From an uncultured Lachnospiraceae bacterium (GTDB taxonomy: Bacteria; Bacillota; Clostridia; Lachnospirales; Lachnospiraceae), in contig CAJTLU010000005.1 in NCBI GenBank assembly GCA_910577175.1, forward strand, positions 144,582 through 208,581: DNA of 64,000 nucleotides, given 5' to 3'. Position 1 is the first letter of the stretch. Each line of letters begins with the position of its first letter. The notes below the pieces were generated by a model. It saw only the letters and a list, made by a program, of their open reading frames with translations. It was not told where the DNA came from and made no database searches. Position numbers and translations under genes: made by a program. Below, piece after piece: positions 53,510-60,297 of this stretch.

Positions 53510-53520
53510 AACAGCCTCCT

Positions 53521-54225
53521 TTACAATCTCTCAATAATGGCGCGGTTCAGCATATCGTAAGCCCCGCGCGGCAACGGAAGAACCGCCCCGCCGGGAAACA
53601 AAAGCTCACTCTTTGTAATACGGTAAAGCCGTGTCAGATTTACGATATAGGAGCGCCCAACCCGTAAGAAGCGTTCATCCAGCTCACTTTCAAAATCCCC
53701 CAGCTTGTGACGGACGACAAAATCTCCCCTGTCCTCGGTATGAATCGTCACGTAATTCCGTGCCGCCTCCAGAAACAGAACCTTCCCCATAGGAATACGG
53801 ACAATCTCCTCTGCCGTTTTCACCGTTAACAGCTTTTCCGCCCGGCAGAGCTGCTCCACGGCGCGGTCCAACACCTGCATGAATCTTCCGGGTTCCACAG
53901 GCTTCATCAGGTAATGCAGCGCCGCGACCTCATACCCCTCCGCAATATAGTCGGAATAACCTGTAATAAATACGATAACCGCCGTACTGTTTTTCTCCCG
54001 GAGCTTCTTCGCCATAGTCACCCCGTCCATGCCGGGCATTTCAATATCAAGAAGAATCATATCGCAGGCAGGGTTCTCCTCATACTGGAACAGAAACGCC
54101 TCCGCAGACGGGTACGACTCAATATGCACGGAGAACCCCCTTGCATCCGCCCACTGTTTTAAAATAGAACTTATATACATGATATCAGCAGGATTGTCGT
54201 CGGTAATGGCAATTCGGTATGACAT
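53521..54225 (-). CDS. LytTR family response regulator
   Basis: 234 residues: a receiver domain (ITDDNPADIMYISSIL, LLDIEMPGMDGVTMAKKL with the phospho-Asp, MKPVEPGRF) and a LytTR DNA-binding domain (ILFLEAARNYVTIHTEDR-like start, FLRVGRSYIVNLTRLYRI). It is the first gene of a two-gene unit with the GHKL kinase (11-nt gap). The likely target is the ABC exporter downstream. Confidence 0.9.
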   Translation of the reverse strand: MSYRIAITDDNPADIMYISSILKQWADARGFSVHIESYPSAEAFLFQYEENPACDMILLDIEMPGMDGVTMAKKLREKNSTAVIVFITGYSDYIAEGYEVAALHYLMKPVEPGRFMQVLDRAVEQLCRAEKLLTVKTAEEIVRIPMGKVLFLEAARNYVTIHTEDRGDFVVRHKLGDFESELDERFLRVGRSYIVNLTRLYRITKSELLFPGGAVLPLPRGAYDMLNRAIIERL

Positions 54226-54293
54226 GGTCGTTCTCCTTCCGGTAAATTCCAGTTTCCTCTTACTCGTTTTGCTTCACGGATATTATACCGCAT

Positions 54294-54551
54294 TCATTGG
54301 ATACTGTCAGGTATTTTTCTGTTATTTTTTCCTACGGCACATCCCTTGTTTCCGCATGACAGACAGACAAGCCTGCAAACAGAAACGAAACCGCCGTTAA
54401 AACCATGGGTACCACTGCATTCCCCTTCGGAAAACTTCCCGCACGCACTTTCCCCGTCATAGGCAGCCACAACCTCAAAGCCTTCGGCTGTCAGGAAGTT
54501 CTTTAACATATCGCTGATTTCTACATCATCCTCCACTAAGAGAACCTTCAT
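54294..54551 (-). pseudogene. Truncated OmpR-type response regulator
   Basis: The first 45 residues are a clear receiver N-terminus (MKVLLVEDDVEISDMLKNFLTAEGF, VVAAYDGESA). After GKFSEGE the frame loses similarity and runs on to a stop at 54294. In the next frame a hydrophobic stretch (VVPMVLTAVSFLFAGLSV) reads like the end of a membrane-transport protein, so the locus is a fusion scar. GGAGG precedes the ATG. It lies between two conserved systems and may be a relic of a lost operon. Confidence 0.6.
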
Positions 54552-54699
54552 TTCCTGCGGACCTCCTCCTATTCTTTGAAACAACACTGATAAATTTCAG
54601 CGTCCTATCCTGTTATGAACTTTATGCCTAAAAGTATAGCATACTCCTATATAAAGTACAATGAATTATCTGCCTTAAGGTTCCGCGGTACGGTCAAAT

Positions 54700-54739
54700 A
54701 GCAACCGGGGCTGCGCTTCGTGCGACAGCCCCGGTTGCT
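54700..54739 (-). terminator. Hairpin after the Ro60-like gene
   Basis: AGCAACCGGGGCTG and CAGCCCCGGTTGCT give a perfect 14-bp stem, 14 nt downstream of the stop of the Ro60-like gene. The bases after it are only moderately T-rich. It shares the GGGGCTG...CAGCCCC core with the hairpins at 37749 and 47004. Confidence 0.65.
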
Positions 54740-54752
54740 GAAAAATCCGTTC

Positions 54753-56216
54753 CTACGCCGAGATTACGTCATACCGCCCGGAATTTATCATCTCCATCAT
54801 CACGTCATATGGGGACGTGGCTCCGCCTGCAATCATGGAAAACAGTCTCGGTGTGCAGCCGGACACGAGCGCGACACCCTGCTCATTTTTTGTTACCGGC
54901 TGCTGCTTGTTCCGGCTTGCCACGTTCCAGAAAATAACCTCCGGCAGCTGGTAGCCGCTATTCTCAAATATCCGGCGTGCATATGCAAAATTCGTAACGT
55001 CCGCGTTCATTATGCAACAATCAAACTCCATATCAGAGACAATATAAAGCCTTTTCGGCATATCCTCCTGCGGCACGCGATGCTTTACCGCTGTTTTTAA
55101 TAGCAGTTCAAACACGCCGCGGAGGTTCGTATTGGCAATCTCGTTAAATCCGGCACAGTATCTGACCTTTTCGGCAATATCGCGCCCTTTGATTTCAACC
55201 AGTTTTGGATTTGCAGAAAACGTGATAAAGTGATTGTGGAAAGCGCCCTTATTCCGCTCGGCAAAGTAAATGCCAAGAGACAGTGCCACCGCCTCCGGCA
55301 CAGGGTCTCTGTAGCTATACATAGAGCCGGAACCATCGACCACCACAATTGCATTTTCGTCCGTACCGAAATCCTCCAAGGCATTCCAGGTCACATCCAT
55401 CGCCCTGCGCTCGGACTCAGACAGCCCGTTGTTATCAGACCACCTGGCGAAGCACGGCATGATAACCTCATATGGCAGCAGCGTTCCGGTATGCATTGTA
55501 GCAGTACCGCTTTTCACCTGCTCCAGAAACTGCCGATATCGTTCGCCATCATTTCGCAAAAATGCCTTCCGGTATTGAAACATCGCTTTGGACGGCTGCT
55601 TCGCGTAGTCAAACGAATAGTCCCTTTCTCGCAGCTTGTTCTCAAGAATCTGAATCTTCTCACGCAGTCCCGTCAGGGTCTTGCGGTACTGCTTCTCCGT
55701 CATGCCGAGAAACTCCGCGATATGCTTTCCCTGCCGCACAGTCTCCCTGTTGGATGCGTTGACAGAAGGCAGCCACTTTGCAAGCAGGGATACCTCCGCA
55801 TCTGCCGCCATATCCTTTCTTAGTTGCTCTCTGATAAGCTCCAGCGCTTTCTTTTCACAGGACGTCCCAAGCAGCGCAATAAGGTCGTCATAGCGTCCAT
55901 ACTCCGGAATCAGGGCAATATTTTTCCGCACTGCCTCCGGCTCATGATCTGCCAGCCAGTTGACAATCACACGGAATACCCGGCGCTCCCCCAGGCCGCC
56001 GCGCACATCGCGCCCGAAAAACAGGATTTTCATTGCAATATCGGCGTTCTCGGCAAACGCTCTGGCAAAACGGTCGATGATTTCCTGCTCAGACTCTCTC
56101 CGGATTGCGCCAATCGTCGCAAACAAATCCAGACAGTCCGACCTTGTGCTTTTATAGGTTACTGCGCCGTTTTCTGTAAAGGTTCTATTCACCTCATTTT
56201 TTAAATACTGTAACAT
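54753..56216 (-). CDS. Ro60-like RNA-binding protein (DUF2828/TROVE-like, vWA)
   Basis: 487 residues. The first 280 are helical and resemble the HEAT-repeat half of Ro60-type proteins, with family markers FTENGAVTYKSTRSDCLDLF, FFGRDVRGGLGERRVF and IPEYGRYDDLIALL. The second half is a von Willebrand A fold with a MIDAS metal site: DGSGSMYS (294-300), a Thr in the TNLRG segment, and SDMEFD. In Ro60 the ring-shaped HEAT part binds RNA ends and the vWA part closes the ring. It directly follows rtcB (38-nt gap), and the upstream RNA looks like a Y RNA. Together these suggest an RNA-quality or repair particle. Confidence 0.85.
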   Translation of the reverse strand: MLQYLKNEVNRTFTENGAVTYKSTRSDCLDLFATIGAIRRESEQEIIDRFARAFAENADIAMKILFFGRDVRGGLGERRVFRVIVNWLADHEPEAVRKNIALIPEYGRYDDLIALLGTSCEKKALELIREQLRKDMAADAEVSLLAKWLPSVNASNRETVRQGKHIAEFLGMTEKQYRKTLTGLREKIQILENKLRERDYSFDYAKQPSKAMFQYRKAFLRNDGERYRQFLEQVKSGTATMHTGTLLPYEVIMPCFARWSDNNGLSESERRAMDVTWNALEDFGTDENAIVVVDGSGSMYSYRDPVPEAVALSLGIYFAERNKGAFHNHFITFSANPKLVEIKGRDIAEKVRYCAGFNEIANTNLRGVFELLLKTAVKHRVPQEDMPKRLYIVSDMEFDCCIMNADVTNFAYARRIFENSGYQLPEVIFWNVASRNKQQPVTKNEQGVALVSGCTPRLFSMIAGGATSPYDVMMEMINSGRYDVISA

Positions 56217-56254
56217 CGCTTTTCCTCCATTCTTACACGGCGCAGCTCCTGCTT

Positions 56255-57463
56255 CTAGTCTGACGCCTTGAAATTATAAACCGGCTTTAAAATATCAATT
56301 ACCTCTACCGACTCCCTGATTACATCAATAATATCCTCCAGGGACTTATACGCCATAGGCGCCTCGTCGATAGTAGCCTCGTTGACGGAAGTTGTATAAA
56401 TCCCTTCCATTGTTTTCTTATAAGCTTCCAAGTCTAGCGTTTCTCTTGCCTTTGCCCTTGACATGATTCTCCCGGCGCCGTGGGGAGCAGAATAATTCCA
56501 CTCCGGGTTCCCCTTACCCCTCGCTAAAACACTGCCGTCCCTCATATTAATCGGAATCAGAACCAGCTCCTCCTCATGTGCGGCAATCGCGCCTTTGCGG
56601 AGAATCATTTCCCTGGTGTTGATATAGTTATGAATCGTGTGGAATGCCGACAGCGCCGTTATTCCTGTGCGCTCCAGAATAATCTCTGCCATTCTCTCAC
56701 GGCTGCGCCTTGCAAAATGCTGACAGATTTCTACATCATACAAATAGTCCTCCATATAATTTCCATAAAGATAACAAAGGTCCGCCGGAAGCGTGGGCTC
56801 TTTCGCCATCCACTCCTTTTCCATCGCCTTCAATGCCTTCTGGATTTCACTACGGCGCCCCTGCTCCTTATAGGTACGAATCAGCGCCTCTCTTTTCATG
56901 AAATAATCTTCCTTTCCGACATTCAAATCAATGGCAAGGCTTTGATAATACTCTGCCACCTGCTTGCCAAGATTACGGCTTCCGGAGTGGATGACCAGAT
57001 ACTTCGTCCCATCAGAAGCAACATCAATTTCAATGAAATGATTGCCTCCGCCCAAAGTTCCCAGGCTCCTTTCCAGACGCCTGGTCTGCTTTAAGTTCCG
57101 GTAGCAGCGGAGCTCCGTAAGGTCAAACCGCTCCATGCGCCCTTCCCAGACTTCTCTTCCGCTCGGAATAAAGTGGGCAGCTTCGTCCACCCTTTTAAAG
57201 TCGATATCAATCCTACCTAATTCAACCGTGTACATGCCGCAGCCAATATCCACACCCACAATATTCGGAACCACCTTGTCATGAATGGTCATTGTCGTGC
57301 CGATAGTGCAGCCCTTCCCGGCATGGACATCCGGCATAATCCGTATTTTCGCATGTTCCGTAAACTCATAGTCACACATCCGCCGGATTTGCTCAATCGC
57401 TTCTTCCTCAACCACAGTTGCATAACAAATTGCGGTATTTACCTTCCCTTTAATCTCAAACAT
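56255..57463 (-). CDS. rtcB: RNA 3'-phosphate/5'-hydroxyl ligase RtcB
   Basis: 402 residues. Signature motifs run in order: PDVHAGKGCTIGTT, GVDIGCGMYTVE with the Mn-binding Cys (about 75), GTLGGGNHFIEI, HSGSRNLGKQVA, and the C-terminal NYSAPHGAGRIMSR with the guanylylated His (about 328). It seals RNA ends carrying 2',3'-cyclic phosphate or 3'-phosphate and 5'-hydroxyl, using GTP and Mn2+. The start at 57463 has an AGGAGGGG site; the frame to 57541 would overlap the RNA gene. It is expressed with the Ro60-like gene and behind the Y-RNA-like gene. Confidence 0.95.
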   Translation of the reverse strand: MFEIKGKVNTAICYATVVEEEAIEQIRRMCDYEFTEHAKIRIMPDVHAGKGCTIGTTMTIHDKVVPNIVGVDIGCGMYTVELGRIDIDFKRVDEAAHFIPSGREVWEGRMERFDLTELRCYRNLKQTRRLERSLGTLGGGNHFIEIDVASDGTKYLVIHSGSRNLGKQVAEYYQSLAIDLNVGKEDYFMKREALIRTYKEQGRRSEIQKALKAMEKEWMAKEPTLPADLCYLYGNYMEDYLYDVEICQHFARRSRERMAEIILERTGITALSAFHTIHNYINTREMILRKGAIAAHEEELVLIPINMRDGSVLARGKGNPEWNYSAPHGAGRIMSRAKARETLDLEAYKKTMEGIYTTSVNEATIDEAPMAYKSLEDIIDVIRESVEVIDILKPVYNFKASD

Positions 57464-57539
57464 TATATCCCCTCCTAATTTTTTCAGCAAACGCCGGTAT
57501 CCGGCAGAATCCATATGTAGTATCGTTGCTCGGAAGCCC

Positions 57540-57633
57540 AAGGCACCGTTGGAAGCGGGATTCGGACCCGCGTACGCGGATGATACATCCGCTGCTATAC
57601 CACTTAGCTATTCACAATTGCTGTTGGTGCCTT
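57540..57633 (-). ncRNA. tRNA-mimic Y RNA (YrlA-like), upstream of rtcB
   Basis: A 94-nt RNA with tRNA parts. D arm: GCTA-AGTGGTA-TAGC (57594-57608), with the U8-A9 linker and G18G19-type loop. T arm: GCGGG-TCCGAAT-CCCGC (57555-57571), with a good T loop. Variable loop: GTAC. In place of an anticodon arm is a 7-bp stem with a TAT triloop (GCGGATG/CATCCGC); read as a 5-bp stem it would lack U33. The acceptor-like helix is short and bulged (GAA/TTC, TTG/CAA). It is closed by an extra perfect 8-bp stem AAGGCACC/GGTGCCTT. Bacterial Y RNAs combine a Ro-binding stem with a tRNA-like module, and this fits. It is not a functional tRNA. Likely partner: the Ro60-like protein. Confidence 0.72.
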
Positions 57634-57718
57634 TCAAGATGCAGCCTTTCGGCATTCTAACGTGCGAAATACTTCTGCCACGTTCCCAAAGATTTTGCTG
57701 TATGCATCTTATGGCTCT

Positions 57719-57747
57719 ATTATAGGAGGTATCTTTTTCCTTTTCAC
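57719..57747 (-). promoter_or_regulatory. Promoter of the Y RNA–rtcB–Ro operon
   Basis: GTGAAA, 17 nt, TATAAT on the minus strand, starting transcription at about 57711. It follows directly after the WYL operon terminator. The hairpin AACGTG/CACGTT at 57659-57684 lies in the leader between this site and the RNA. Confidence 0.6.
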
Positions 57748-57749
57748 GG

Positions 57750-57782
57750 AAAAAAAGCTGCGAACTCATCGGAGTCCACAGC
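57750..57782 (-). terminator. Rho-independent terminator of the WYL operon
   Basis: GCTGTGGACTC pairs with GAGTTCGCAGC (11 bp including two G·U) over a CGAT loop and is followed by TTTTTTT on the minus strand. The stop codon of the second WYL gene lies inside the stem. It isolates the regulators from the RNA-repair genes. Confidence 0.85.
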
Positions 57783-58674
57783 TTTTTTGTAAAATTAGCC
57801 GTTCCTTTATTAATGTCACGAAGCTTTCTGGTTCTAAAACCTTCACATATGGCCCGAAGGAAAGAATCCGGATGACAAGCTCCGTCTCGTCGCTTTCGTA
57901 ATACTTCAGCCGGAGAATATACTTCTCTGCGTCTGTACGCTCCGCCTGTTTTTCAAAGTGGGCAAAGTGGAGCATCGCCCGTTCCAGTGCGCCGCGTTCA
58001 TCTGTAATCAGCAGCGTCAGCTCCCTGTACTGTTCCTCCTGCGGCTTTTCTGTCCAGGGACCGTCGCCGTCATAGTATTCACAGCTTAAGATGCGCCCCA
58101 GATTAAACTGCCTGAACTTACATCCGTCTGCCAGCACCCGGATTTTATCATCCTTTATCGAATACTCAAAGCCCTTGGGATAAAACCGGACCTTCCTTTC
58201 CGTTCCATGCCTGTTTCTCATGGTAATCCTGACCGGACGCTCCGTTTTCATTGCAGACAGAAGCAGCCTGAAATGCCGGATATATGCCTCATCCTCAAAC
58301 GGGTCCCCGTCTGCATACTGGTCGTATATTCTGTAATCATCCCGCGTAAAAAGCGGCTCCACCTCGCCCAACTCCGGCATTTCAATCTCAAACAGCTTAA
58401 GCCGCGGCTCTTCCATGATTGCCTTGAGCCATCTCTTTTCCAACATTGTCAGCGGCATTGTCGGCACATGTTGCAGTACCGGTGACAGATTCTTTTGCAG
58501 CAATGGCCATTTTCCTGCCTTTAGCGCCGGTAAAATCGTCAATACGCTCTCTGAAAATGCATGCTCTACAACACACTGCTGAAGCTCCTTTTCGGCAACG
58601 CCGGGCTGAAACGCCATCTCAATGATTCTGGCAACCGTATTGTAGTAGACCGAATACAATTCACTAAATATCAT
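57766..58674 (-). CDS. WYL-domain regulator 2
   Basis: 302 residues. A WYL domain lies at about 140-225 (KTERPVRITMRNRHGTERKVRF, YPKGFEYSIKDDKIRVLADGCKFRQFN) and a WCX-like C-terminal part follows (KYILRLKYYESDETELVIRILSFGPYVKVLEP). No clear N-terminal helix-turn-helix is seen, so it may rely on partner 1 for DNA binding. The start at 58674 has GGAGG 8 nt upstream and overlaps the stop of partner 1 by 11 nt, so the two are translationally coupled and likely act as a pair. Confidence 0.82.
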   Translation of the reverse strand: MIFSELYSVYYNTVARIIEMAFQPGVAEKELQQCVVEHAFSESVLTILPALKAGKWPLLQKNLSPVLQHVPTMPLTMLEKRWLKAIMEEPRLKLFEIEMPELGEVEPLFTRDDYRIYDQYADGDPFEDEAYIRHFRLLLSAMKTERPVRITMRNRHGTERKVRFYPKGFEYSIKDDKIRVLADGCKFRQFNLGRILSCEYYDGDGPWTEKPQEEQYRELTLLITDERGALERAMLHFAHFEKQAERTDAEKYILRLKYYESDETELVIRILSFGPYVKVLEPESFVTLIKERLILQKSCGLR

Positions 58675-59920
58675 CCCCGTCGCCTCCGTCTCCGTCGATG
58701 CCATACATCCGGTACATTTCCCGGACATCGTCTTTAAACCTGTTTTCCAATGTACGGTTAGAAAAGTCCATTTTTGTGATGCGGGATAAAAAGGTCCTGA
58801 TCCACGGAAGCATCTCGGTCGTATCAAACACATCCGCACGATACCGGTAATGGTGCTCGTCTATTTTTTCCACCTGCCCGCACCTTTTCTCACGCTCCAG
58901 CCTGCGCACAATGTGCTGTTCCTCATCCCCGACCTGCACTTCAAATTCGACGTGCTCCAGATGCTTCATGCTCCACCGGCAATTTACGCCCCACATATGA
59001 GTCTCTACCTTATGAAACGACTCCCGCAAGGCATCAAAGTTCTCACAACGCTCCTCTATCCTGACATTGGACATATAATCCAGACGATACGAATTGAGGC
59101 GGTTCGCCTTTTCGTGATAAGCAATCAGGTTCTGGCGCCCGTTCTGTGCGCTTATGTAGATTTTAAGAGGCACCAGCCGGACGGTCTGCACCACAGTGGA
59201 ATGCTTCCCCAGATTATCTGCCGTAATATACCTGCCCTGGCGGATGGCATCAAAAAGAACTGCCAGGACATCGCTGTCTATCGCCTGCGTTATGTAATGG
59301 TGCTTAAAAGAAAAAAGGTTCTGGTGCGGCTTCTGCTTCTCTTGCAGGAAAGAGCCGACTACCCCGCAGGGCGCCGCCTCGCTGAAAAAATCAATCACGT
59401 CCGTCAAAGCAGAAAGCGGCACCTCCGGCATTCTGCTGTAGAGCACCCGGCGTCCCTCCTTTTCCATCCGGACAATCCCTTCCTCCGTATATTCCTTCAG
59501 CTTCTTCCTCACCGTAGACTCATCAAACGTCATCGGACTTTCAGAACAGCCCAGATACCGGTCAATCTCCTCTACCAGCTCAGAAAGCGTTTTCCTGACT
59601 TCCGGAGCGTAGAGAATATCAAAAAGAATAAAATGAAGCGTAATGTCCCCGTCGGTAAAGCTCTTCGCCTTCCACGCCTTATACAAAGGATTCTGACAGG
59701 TTACACGGCTGTCCACGGAAAGAAAAACATTCTTCCCCTCCGGGGTCTGGGCAAAGCGCATATAATCCCCCAGCCAGCTCTCAATCCTCCGGCGCACATC
59801 GTCATAGGAGCGTGCACTTTTGGCATCGTACTCACTTCTGCTTTTGAAACCGTAAACATAAAACTCACGCATATATGCCCTTACTTTTTCAAAATTCTTA
59901 ATCAGTTCGTTGTATGGCAT
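58664..59920 (-). CDS. WYL-domain regulator 1
   Basis: 418 residues. The N-terminal half has a winged-helix-like region (DESTVRKKLKEYTEEGIVRMEKEGRRVLYSR) and the C-terminal half a WYL domain (VRLVPLKIYISAQNGRQNLIAYHEKANRLNSYRLDYMSNV). WYL domains bind nucleic-acid or nucleotide-like ligands and are used to sense damage (PafBC is an example). The start at 59920 follows AAAGGAG; the frame to 59941 lacks one. It and partner 2 probably control the adjacent RNA-repair operon. Confidence 0.83.
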   Translation of the reverse strand: MPYNELIKNFEKVRAYMREFYVYGFKSRSEYDAKSARSYDDVRRRIESWLGDYMRFAQTPEGKNVFLSVDSRVTCQNPLYKAWKAKSFTDGDITLHFILFDILYAPEVRKTLSELVEEIDRYLGCSESPMTFDESTVRKKLKEYTEEGIVRMEKEGRRVLYSRMPEVPLSALTDVIDFFSEAAPCGVVGSFLQEKQKPHQNLFSFKHHYITQAIDSDVLAVLFDAIRQGRYITADNLGKHSTVVQTVRLVPLKIYISAQNGRQNLIAYHEKANRLNSYRLDYMSNVRIEERCENFDALRESFHKVETHMWGVNCRWSMKHLEHVEFEVQVGDEEQHIVRRLEREKRCGQVEKIDEHHYRYRADVFDTTEMLPWIRTFLSRITKMDFSNRTLENRFKDDVREMYRMYGIDGDGGDGDDI

Positions 59921-59962
59921 CGGGGGGACTCCTTTCATCAATCTTCGGGGGACGATAAGGCT

Positions 59963-60241
59963 TTAGGTAAATCCGTGTGCATCTACTGGAGGCTCTGTGG
60001 AAACGGTGATTTCATCATCTGTTACAATACTATAATTTTGCACCATGTATAAAACTAAAATAATACTGATAGCAGCATAATTGACAATAAGAATCAAAAA
60101 AACTGCCTGACTGTCAAACCCATTCTTCTGACTGACAAAACATGCGGGATACCCAAGAACAAATACGAATATCGGTCATAAAGCAATGCTATATTTTCCT
60201 TTAAATTTCAGGATGCCTCCCAGGCAGCTTCTTCTGTTCAT
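59963..60241 (-). pseudogene. Decayed small membrane-protein gene
   Basis: From ATG at 60241 (MNRRSCLGGILKFKGKYSIA) an in-frame TGA stops the protein at codon 22. The frame then continues with a hydrophobic stretch (FVFVLGYPACFV, AVFLILIVNYAAISIILVLYM) and a tail VTDDEITVSTEPPVDAHGFT encoded by the family C repeat, to TAA at 59963. It probably was a small membrane protein disabled by the stop. This covers most of the 377-nt gap 59921-60297. Confidence 0.4.
59967..60017. repeat. Dispersed repeat, family C (copy 2)
   Basis: 51 nt, 42 identical to 48455-48505 (AAATCCGTGTGCATCT, GGAGGCTCTGTGGAA, TGATTTCATCA). It lies in the 3' end of the decayed membrane gene. Confidence 0.6.
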
Positions 60242-60297
60242 GGAGTTTTTAGCCTTATAAATTATATAAACTTAAAATACAAATTTCTTTCTAAACC

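Noticed and set aside
57540..57633. Considered as a normal tRNA gene
   Set aside because: With a 5-bp anticodon stem position 33 is G and the triplet would be TAT; with the 7-bp stem the loop has 3 nt. The acceptor helix is incomplete, so it cannot work as a normal tRNA.
58850..60052. 400-residue plus-strand open frame opposite WYL1
   Set aside because: No ribosome site or domain; a shadow of the strongly supported WYL gene.
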